Assembly: GCF_000020585.3 (NCBI RefSeq)
Contig: NC_011138.3
Location: 4,053,684-4,064,827, forward strand
DNA: 11,144 bases
Origin: Alteromonas mediterranea DE
Lineage (GTDB): Bacteria > Pseudomonadota > Gammaproteobacteria > Enterobacterales > Alteromonadaceae
Direction of reading: 5' to 3'
Shown here: piece by piece, positions 1 through 4,731 of the stretch
How the letters are laid out: each line of letters opens with the position of its first letter
Position numbering within the stretch: position 1 is the first letter of the stretch
The notes under the pieces: generated by a model
Told to the model about the DNA's origin: nothing
What the model saw: the letters and a program-made list of their open reading frames with translations, nothing else
The model's database searches: none
Program-made: the position numbers and the translations under genes

Positions 1-57
1 TCGGAGCCCCCATGGATGGGTTTACGGCGTGTTTCAGAGGGCACAACAATCACGAAC
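1..57. repeat. Part of a dispersed intergenic repeat (putative)
   Basis: The stretch lies beyond the tuf terminator and carries the short palindrome CCCATGGATGGG at 9-20, followed by TTTACGGCGTGT. Read on the minus strand, the string ACACGCCGTAAACCCATCC is one I recall seeing in many intergenic regions of Alteromonas, Marinobacter, Pseudomonas and related genomes, often mis-annotated as the tail of small hypothetical proteins. Only one copy is visible and it is cut by the window edge, so its left boundary and repeat nature cannot be proven here. An open frame runs through it on the plus strand to a TAA at 58-60, but I do not regard it as a gene. Confidence 0.5.
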
Positions 58-71
58 TAAATCGCAGGCAT

Positions 72-101
72 AAAAAAAGCGCACCTGAGTGCGCTTTTTT
101 T
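72..101 (-). terminator. Bidirectional intrinsic terminator after tuf
   Basis: A perfect GCGCAC / GTGCGC stem (79-84 and 89-94) closes a 4-nt loop and is flanked by seven A on one side and seven T on the other, so the pairing can extend to 13 bp. Either strand yields a GC stem followed by a U run. On the minus strand it starts 22 nt past the tuf stop codon and ends the str operon. On the plus strand it could end a convergent gene lying to the left of the window. Confidence 0.93.
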
Positions 102-123
102 GGCTTATGTTGCTAAGTCTAGA

Positions 124-1308
124 TTAGTCTAGGATCTTAGATACAACACCAGCACCTACTGTACGACCACCTTCACGGATTGCGAAACGAAGACCTTCTT
201 CCATCGCGATCGGAGCAATTAGCTCAACTTTGAATTTAAGGTTGTCACCAGGCATTACCATTTCTACGCCTTCTGGAAGCTCTACAGCACCAGTTACGTC
301 AGTTGTACGGAAGTAGAACTGTGGACGGTAGCCTTTGAAGAATGGAGTATGACGACCACCTTCATCTTTAGACAGTACGTATACTTCTGCTTCGAAGTTA
401 ACGTGTGGAGTGATTGAACCAGGCTTAGCTAGTACTTGACCACGTTCAACTTCATCACGCTTAGTACCACGTAGAAGAACACCAACGTTCTCACCTGCAC
501 GGCCTTCGTCAAGAAGCTTACGGAACATCTCAACACCAGTACAAGTAGTCTTAGTCGTATCTTTGATACCTACGATTTCTACTTCTTCACCAACCTTGAT
601 GATACCTTGCTCAACACGACCCGTTACAACAGTACCACGGCCTGAGATTGAGAATACGTCTTCAATTGGAAGGATGAACGGCTTGTCGATTGCACGCTCT
701 GGCTCTGGGATGTATGAATCAAGCGCTTCACCAAGCTCGATGATTTTCTTTTCCCACTCTGCGTCGCCTTCAAGCGCTTTAAGAGCTGAACCTTGGATAA
801 CTGGTAGGTCATCACCTGGGAATTCGTATTCGTTAAGAAGTTCACGAACTTCCATTTCTACTAGCTCTAGAAGCTCTTCATCATCAACCATGTCACACTT
901 GTTCATGAATACAATGATGTAAGGGATACCAACCTGACGACCAAGTAGGATGTGCTCACGAGTCTGTGGCATAGGGCCATCAGTCGCAGCTACTACTAGG
1001 ATACCACCGTCCATCTGAGCAGCACCAGTGATCATGTTTTTAACGTAATCAGCGTGTCCTGGGCAGTCTACGTGTGCGTAGTGACGAGTAGGAGTATCGT
1101 ACTCTACGTGTGAAGTAGAGATGGTGATACCACGCGCTTTCTCTTCAGGTGCGTTATCGATTTGATCGAACGCCTGAGCAGAACCGCCGTAAGTTTTAGA
1201 TAGAACTGTAGTGATAGCTGCAGTTAGCGTAGTTTTACCATGGTCAACGTGGCCGATTGTACCCACGTTTACGTGGGGTTTCGTACGTTCAAACTTTTCT
1301 TTTGCCAT
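124..1308 (-). CDS. tuf: Translation elongation factor Tu (EF-Tu)
   Basis: EF-Tu is the cytoplasmic GTPase that carries aminoacyl-tRNA to the ribosomal A site. The 394-residue product has the usual length. Its G domain shows GHVDHGKT at 19-26 (P-loop), RGITI at 59-63 (switch I), DCPGH at 81-85 with the catalytic His85, NKCD at 136-139 and SAL at 174-176. Beta-barrel domains 2 and 3 follow from about residue 210. The ATG is supported by AGGA (1319-1322) ten bases upstream. It is the last gene of the str operon, 63 nt after fusA, and is followed by a strong terminator. Codon use is strongly biased (Gly almost all GGT/GGC, Arg mostly CGT where sampled), as expected for one of the most abundant proteins. 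Many gammaproteobacteria carry a second, near-identical tuf elsewhere, so tufA versus tufB cannot be assigned. Confidence 0.99.
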   Translation of the reverse strand: MAKEKFERTKPHVNVGTIGHVDHGKTTLTAAITTVLSKTYGGSAQAFDQIDNAPEEKARGITISTSHVEYDTPTRHYAHVDCPGHADYVKNMITGAAQMDGGILVVAATDGPMPQTREHILLGRQVGIPYIIVFMNKCDMVDDEELLELVEMEVRELLNEYEFPGDDLPVIQGSALKALEGDAEWEKKIIELGEALDSYIPEPERAIDKPFILPIEDVFSISGRGTVVTGRVEQGIIKVGEEVEIVGIKDTTKTTCTGVEMFRKLLDEGRAGENVGVLLRGTKRDEVERGQVLAKPGSITPHVNFEAEVYVLSKDEGGRHTPFFKGYRPQFYFRTTDVTGAVELPEGVEMVMPGDNLKFKVELIAPIAMEEGLRFAIREGGRTVGAGVVSKILD

Positions 1309-1327
1309 TTTTCTCGTTTCCTAAGTT

Positions 1328-1355
1328 AAAAGTCCGACCCACCAATAGACCGGAC
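1328..1355 (-). promoter_or_regulatory. Hairpin plus U4 in the fusA-tuf gap (possible attenuator)
   Basis: On the coding strand GTCCGGTCT (1355-1347) pairs with GGGTCGGAC (1340-1332) around a 6-nt loop, giving nine pairs of which three are G-U. UUUU follows at 1331-1328, then the tuf ribosome binding site. The G-U pairs would be mismatches in the opposite-strand RNA, so the fold is specific to the str transcript. It resembles a weak intrinsic terminator or processing site that could set the ratio of tuf to fusA mRNA. That function is inference. Confidence 0.45.
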
Positions 1356-1371
1356 CGAACCTTCATTTAGA

Positions 1372-3474
1372 TTAAATTCTAGATTCAATAATAGCCTGCG
1401 CCACATTGTTAGGCGCCTCAGAATAATTGAAGAACTCCATTGAGTATGAAGCACGACCTTGTGTTTGTGAACGCAAATCAGTTGCGTAGCCAAACATTTC
1501 TGAAAGCGGCACTTTTGCACGTATTATTTTAACACCTGCTACGCCATCTTCCATACCTTCGATCATGCCGCGACGACGATTTAAGTCACCGACTACATCA
1601 CCCATCCAGTCTTCTGGAGTAGTCACTTCAACTTTCATTGTGGGTTCAAGTAACACCGGATTTGCTTCTGCGGCGCCTTTTTTGAAACCCATAGAGCCGG
1701 CGATCTTAAACGCCATTTCAGAAGAGTCAACATCGTGGTATGAACCATCAAACAAAGTAACCTTCACGTCAAGTACCGGATACCCTGCAAGAACACCACT
1801 TCGCATCTGCTCCTGAATTCCTTTATCGACCGCTGGGATGAACTCTTTTGGTACAACTCCACCGACGATTTCGTTCACAAATTCGTAGCCTGAACCTTCT
1901 TCCTGAGGCTCAATGCGCAACCATACATGACCAAATTGGCCACGGCCGCCTGACTGACGAACGAACTTCCCTTCAACTTCAACAGATTTACGAAGGGTTT
2001 CGCGATAAGCAACCTGTGGGTTACCTACGTTACATTCAACTTTGAATTCACGCTTCATGCGGTCGACAATGATATCTAGGTGAAGTTCACCCATACCTGA
2101 GATTATCGTCTGCCCTGTCTCATCGTCAGTTTTCACTTTGAACGACGGGTCTTCCGCTGCAAGTTTACCTAGGGCAATGCCCATTTTTTCTTGGTCAGCC
2201 TGAGACTTTGGCTCTACCGCAATTGAAATAACTGGGTCAGGAAACTCCATGCGCTCCAACGTAATAACGTTATTAGGGTCGCAAAGGGTATCACCCGTGG
2301 TTACATCTTTAAGGCCGATGGCCGCTGCAATATCACCTGCGCGTACTTCTTTAAGCTCTTCACGGTCTTTTGCGTGCATCTGCACGATACGACCGAAGCG
2401 CTCGCGTTTACCTTTCACCGGGTTGTATACAGTATCACCCGTATTTACGACACCTGAATAGCAACGGAAGAAGGTTAACGTACCTACAAATGGGTCAGTC
2501 GCTATTTTAAATGCTAGTGCTGAGAATGGCTCGTCGTCGCTTGAATGACGCTCTGCTTCTGTCTCGTCTTTATCGTCAAGTACACCGGTAATGGCCTTAA
2601 CTTCAGTAGGAGACGGAAGATATTGAATAACAGAGTCGAGTACTGCCTGAACACCTTTGTTTTTGAAGGCGCTGCCACAAGTGGCAAGAACAATTTCGTT
2701 GTTCAGTGTACGCGTACGAAGGCCTAAACGGATTTCTTCTTCGGTCAGTTCTTCACCTTCCAAGTACTTATCCATCAGCTCATCAGATGCTTCTGCTGCC
2801 GCTTCGATCATCTCGGTGCGGTACTGCTCAGCCGTATCTAAATATTCAGCCGGAATGTCTTCATAGGTAAATGTCATACCCATGTCTTCTTCATTCCAGT
2901 TTATGGCTTTCATCTTCACAAGGTCGATGACGCCATGGAAATTCTCTTCAGCGCCCATGTTGATTTGAATCGGAACACAGTTTGCGCCTAAACGTTTGCG
3001 GATTTGACCCACAACACGTTCAAAATCAGCGCCAGCCCGATCCATTTTATTAACGAACACAAGGCGTGGCACTTCATATTTGTCAGCCTGTCGCCAGACT
3101 GTCTCTGATTGAGGTTCTACCCCAGAAGACCCACAGAAAACTACAACTGCACCGTCTAGCACACGCAATGAACGCTCTACTTCGATAGTAAAGTCTACGT
3201 GCCCAGGGGTGTCGATGATGTTAATTCTGTGCTGATCGAACTGTTGCTCCATACCAGACCAGAAACAAGTTGTCGCAGCAGACGTGATAGTAATACCACG
3301 CTCCTGCTCTTGCTCCATCCAGTCCATGGTAGCAGCACCATCGTGCACTTCACCGATTTTGTGAGACAGTCCTGTATAAAACAGAACACGCTCTGTGGTC
3401 GTGGTTTTACCCGCGTCCACGTGAGCCACAATACCAATATTGCGATAACGCTCAATCGAGGTCTTACGAGGCAT
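1372..3474 (-). CDS. fusA: Translation elongation factor G (EF-G)
   Basis: EF-G is the GTPase that drives tRNA-mRNA translocation and, with RRF, ribosome recycling. The product is 700 residues, normal for the family. The G domain shows AHVDAGKT at 17-24, RGITI at 59-63, DTPGH at 88-92 and NKMD at 142-145. Domains II and III follow, then domain IV with the GGRGQFGH segment and the tip loop SYHDVDSSE (His580, equivalent to the decoding-centre histidine of E. coli EF-G), then domain V. The ATG is preceded by a modest GAGAGAG purine tract. It lies 27 nt after rpsG and 63 nt before tuf, in standard str-operon order. Codon choice looks less biased than in tuf: the first 170 or so codons include AGA, CGA, CGG, several GGG, GGA, TTG and CTG. 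By recall the C-terminal half most resembles str-operon EF-Gs of Shewanella and Pseudomonas. A second EF-G gene elsewhere is plausible but not visible. Confidence 0.98.
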   Translation of the reverse strand: MPRKTSIERYRNIGIVAHVDAGKTTTTERVLFYTGLSHKIGEVHDGAATMDWMEQEQERGITITSAATTCFWSGMEQQFDQHRINIIDTPGHVDFTIEVERSLRVLDGAVVVFCGSSGVEPQSETVWRQADKYEVPRLVFVNKMDRAGADFERVVGQIRKRLGANCVPIQINMGAEENFHGVIDLVKMKAINWNEEDMGMTFTYEDIPAEYLDTAEQYRTEMIEAAAEASDELMDKYLEGEELTEEEIRLGLRTRTLNNEIVLATCGSAFKNKGVQAVLDSVIQYLPSPTEVKAITGVLDDKDETEAERHSSDDEPFSALAFKIATDPFVGTLTFFRCYSGVVNTGDTVYNPVKGKRERFGRIVQMHAKDREELKEVRAGDIAAAIGLKDVTTGDTLCDPNNVITLERMEFPDPVISIAVEPKSQADQEKMGIALGKLAAEDPSFKVKTDDETGQTIISGMGELHLDIIVDRMKREFKVECNVGNPQVAYRETLRKSVEVEGKFVRQSGGRGQFGHVWLRIEPQEEGSGYEFVNEIVGGVVPKEFIPAVDKGIQEQMRSGVLAGYPVLDVKVTLFDGSYHDVDSSEMAFKIAGSMGFKKGAAEANPVLLEPTMKVEVTTPEDWMGDVVGDLNRRRGMIEGMEDGVAGVKIIRAKVPLSEMFGYATDLRSQTQGRASYSMEFFNYSEAPNNVAQAIIESRI

Positions 3475-3501
3475 AAATCTCTCTCAGTTAAATAACGTTG
3501 A

Positions 3502-3972
3502 TTACCAACGGTAGTGAGCAAACGCTTTGTTTGCTTCGGCCATGCGGTGAACGTCTTCACGTTTCTTAACCGCTGAACCTTTGTTGTCTGCTGCGTCTAA
3601 CATCTCAGCCGCTAGGCGTTGTGCCATAGACTTTTCGCCACGTTTACGTGCAGCTTCTACCATCCAACGCATACCTAGCGCGTTACGACGAACTGGACGT
3701 ACTTCAACTGGAACCTGATAAGTTGAACCACCAACACGACGAGACTTAACCTCTACTGTTGGGCGGATGTTATCAAGCGCTTCCTCGAAGATATCTAGGT
3801 GTGCTTTGCCGGTTTTTTCAGCAACAATATCAAGCGCACCGTAAACGATTCTTTCAGCGACTGACTTTTTGCCGTCGAGCATTACGACATTCATGAATTT
3901 CGCAAGCAGTTGTGAACCAAATTTTGGCTCTGGTAGGATTTTACGTTGACCTACGACTCTTCTTCTTGGCAT
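3502..3972 (-). CDS. rpsG: 30S ribosomal protein S7
   Basis: S7 is a primary 16S rRNA-binding protein that nucleates assembly of the 30S head and lies near the E site. The product is 156 residues, the common bacterial length. It starts [10 protein letters not shown], has the conserved basic stretch [13 protein letters not shown] (70-82) that includes the beta-hairpin region, the [14 protein letters not shown] segment (98-111), and ends AFAHYRW. The ATG is supported by GGAG eight bases upstream. It follows rpsL by 75 nt and precedes fusA by 27 nt. In E. coli, S7 also represses translation of this operon by binding the rpsL-rpsG spacer, and a structured spacer is present here. Residues 3-5 are encoded by three successive AGA codons. 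Confidence 0.98.
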   Translation of the reverse strand: MPRRRVVGQRKILPEPKFGSQLLAKFMNVVMLDGKKSVAERIVYGALDIVAEKTGKAHLDIFEEALDNIRPTVEVKSRRVGGSTYQVPVEVRPVRRNALGMRWMVEAARKRGEKSMAQRLAAEMLDAADNKGSAVKKREDVHRMAEANKAFAHYRW

Positions 3973-4047
3973 TTTCTATTCTCCGTATGAATTCAGGGAA
4001 AACCCAAAACTCTTAAACTTCAGTTTGGCCTTACTAACGGAGAACCG
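3973..4047 (-). promoter_or_regulatory. rpsL-rpsG spacer, candidate S7 autoregulatory site
   Basis: The spacer is 75 nt and rich in small hairpins on the coding strand. TAACGG/CCGTTA around TTCT lies at 4050-4035, with the rpsL stop codon forming part of its 5' arm. AAAC/GTTT around TGAA lies at 4026-4015. GGG/CCC around TTTT lies at 4005-3996. An alternative, longer pairing joins CCAAAC (4028-4023) to GTTTTGG (4010-4004) with one bulged base. In E. coli, S7 binds the equivalent spacer and represses rpsG translation, coupling it to rpsL. Whether this sequence keeps the S7 contacts is inference from position and structure. The rpsG Shine-Dalgarno lies at the downstream end. Confidence 0.45.
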
Positions 4048-4422
4048 TTATGACTTAGGCTTCTTCGCGCCGTACTTAGAACGGGCTTGTTTACGATCGT
4101 TTACACCTGCGCAGTCAAGAGTACCGCGAACTGTGTGATAACGAACACCTGGTAGATCTTTAACACGACCACCACGGATAAGTACTACACTGTGCTCTTG
4201 TAGGTTGTGACCTTCACCACCGATGTATGAAGAAACTTCAAAACCGTTAGTTAGACGTACACGACATACTTTACGTAGTGCAGAGTTTGGTTTCTTAGGC
4301 GTAGTAGTATATACACGAGTACATACACCACGTCTTTGTGGACAAGCTTGTAGAGCAGCTACGTTGCTTTTTTCAACGGGCTTTCTACGCGGCTTGCGCA
4401 CTAACTGGTTAACTGTTGCCAT
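4048..4422 (-). CDS. rpsL: 30S ribosomal protein S12
   Basis: S12 lies at the decoding centre of the 30S subunit and controls tRNA selection fidelity. It is the classical streptomycin-resistance locus. The product is 124 residues, identical in length to the E. coli protein. It shows [12 protein letters not shown] at 40-51 and [12 protein letters not shown] from 85. Lys43 and Lys88 are the wild-type residues, so no streptomycin-resistance substitution is seen at these two sites. Asp89, the residue methylthiolated by RimO, is present. The ATG is well supported by AGGAG (4434-4430) seven bases upstream. It is the first gene of the str operon and has a leader of about 179 nt from the predicted start site, carrying several hairpins. 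Confidence 0.99.
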   Translation of the reverse strand: MATVNQLVRKPRRKPVEKSNVAALQACPQRRGVCTRVYTTTPKKPNSALRKVCRVRLTNGFEVSSYIGGEGHNLQEHSVVLIRGGRVKDLPGVRYHTVRGTLDCAGVNDRKQARSKYGAKKPKS

Positions 4423-4448
4423 TAACTAGCTCCTGATTAAAAACTACG

Positions 4449-4472
4449 AAAACCCAATCACTGCGACTGGGT
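4449..4472 (-). terminator. Attenuator-like hairpin just before rpsL
   Basis: On the coding strand ACCCAGTC (4472-4465) pairs with GATTGGGT (4459-4452) around a 5-nt loop. This gives eight pairs with one G-U. The terminal U and UUU at 4451-4449 form a short U run, followed after four bases (4448-4444) by a second run of five U. The fold ends about 17 nt before the AGGAG of rpsL. It has the form of a weak intrinsic terminator, or a structure that can affect ribosome access. Function is inferred from shape only. Confidence 0.45.
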
Positions 4473-4482
4473 CCATATTAAT

Positions 4483-4502
4483 GCGATTAATCTATTAATC
4501 GC
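4483..4502 (-). repeat. AT-rich inverted repeat in the rpsL leader
   Basis: GCGATTAAT is repeated in exact inverted form around a 2-nt centre (arms 4483-4491 and 4494-4502). As RNA it can make an 8-bp stem with a UAGA loop. The ATTAAT word occurs a third time just downstream, at 4477-4482. No U run follows, so it is not a terminator. It could be a leader stem-loop or a DNA operator. Confidence 0.55.
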
Positions 4503-4510
4503 TCTTCTTT

Positions 4511-4537
4511 GTGAACATTGTGCTCGTCAATATTCAC
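4511..4537 (-). promoter_or_regulatory. Leader stem-loop with a G-U pair
   Basis: On the coding strand GTGAATATTG (4537-4528) pairs with CAATGTTCAC (4520-4511) around a 7-nt loop. This gives ten consecutive pairs including one U-G at 4532/4516. The same sequence read on the plus strand has a C-A mismatch there, so the uninterrupted fold exists only in the rpsL transcript. Confidence 0.5.
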
Positions 4538-4551
4538 TGAGCGCTGATACG

Positions 4552-4606
4552 AAAAACCGCGACCGTTTATCGAGCCATTTGATGGCTATCCAAAATCGGG
4601 TCGCGG
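4552..4606 (-). terminator. Intrinsic terminator overlapping the str operon start site
   Basis: On the coding strand CCGCGACC (4606-4599) pairs perfectly with GGTCGCGG (4564-4557), which is followed directly by UUUUU (4556-4552). Inside lies a second perfect stem, AGCCAT/ATGGCT, with a 3-nt loop (4587-4573). This is the best intrinsic terminator between rpoC and rpsL and most likely ends rpoBC read-through. Its 5' arm begins one base after the -10 box of the str promoter. RNA started at the predicted +1 would therefore lack about half of the outer 5' arm. Confidence 0.75.
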
Positions 4607-4636
4607 AATATTAAAGATCATCGCTCTGACTGTCAA
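4601..4636 (-). promoter_or_regulatory. sigma70 promoter of the str operon
   Basis: A perfect -35 box TTGACA (4636-4631) and the near-perfect -10 box TAATAT (4613-4608) are separated by exactly 17 nt. The next bases, TCCGCG (4607-4602), form a GC-rich discriminator, and A4601 or G4602 is the likely start. Such discriminators are typical of ribosomal promoters repressed by ppGpp/DksA. The region upstream of -35 is fairly A/T rich and could act as an UP element. It drives rpsL-rpsG-fusA-tuf. Confidence 0.85.
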
Positions 4637-4672
4637 GGTGTACAAAGCTTAAGCAGTTAATTTATCTGCAAT

Positions 4673-4686
4673 CTGTCAGCCTGACA
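4673..4686. repeat. Inverted repeat upstream of the str promoter
   Basis: TGTCAG and CTGACA flank a single C (4674-4686), forming a 13-nt dyad. The word CTGTCA (4673-4678) recurs at 4630-4635, overlapping the -35 box, 43 bp away. This could be a binding site for a regulator acting at the str promoter, or chance. No known consensus is recognised. Confidence 0.35.
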
Positions 4687-4697
4687 TGCCAATTTGT

Positions 4698-4721
4698 TAG
4701 GAGTACGTTAACGTACTCCTA
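4698..4721. repeat. 24-nt perfect palindrome after rpoC
   Basis: The half-site TAGGAGTACGTT is followed immediately by its exact reverse complement, starting 10 nt past the rpoC stop codon. The rpoC transcript could form a 10-bp stem with a UUAA loop. Neither strand has a U run after it, so it does not look like a normal intrinsic terminator. It may be a 3'-end stabilising or processing hairpin, or a protein-binding operator. Confidence 0.7.
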
Positions 4722-4731
4722 TGATCTTGCC

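Larger units (their letters stand above)
4423..4601 (-). promoter_or_regulatory. Structured 5' leader of rpsL/str operon mRNA
   Basis: From the predicted start near 4601 to the rpsL ATG the leader is about 179 nt. It contains no obvious gene but four consecutive stem-loops on the coding strand, listed separately: the 3' part of the terminator hairpin, 4537-4511, 4502-4483 and 4472-4452. Two of them contain G-U pairs that would not form in the opposite-strand RNA. This points to an RNA element rather than simple DNA palindromes. I recall that Rfam contains rpsL leader families derived from predicted premature terminators in other proteobacteria. I cannot tell whether this leader matches any of them. 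Confidence 0.5.

Noticed and set aside
1..60. Plus-strand frame ending in TAA that could be the tail of a small protein
   Set aside because: The same peptide ending comes from the suspected repeat and, as I recall, is a frequent mis-annotation; no independent evidence of coding.
563..922. 119-codon plus-strand frame opposite tuf
   Set aside because: Ser-rich shadow of biased EF-Tu codons, without promoter or ribosome binding site.
3195..3560. 121-codon minus-strand frame overlapping rpsG and fusA
   Set aside because: Out of frame with both conserved proteins; its product shows no family features.
4477..4515. Possible second promoter inside the rpsL leader (TTCACA with AT-rich -10 candidates)
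   Set aside because: The best -10 candidates (TAGATT at 15 nt, GATTAA at 17 nt) fit poorly in sequence or spacing, and the upstream promoter is far better.
4698..4721. The palindrome after rpoC as the main rpoC terminator
   Set aside because: No U run follows on either strand; the hairpin with U5 at 4606-4552 is the better terminator.
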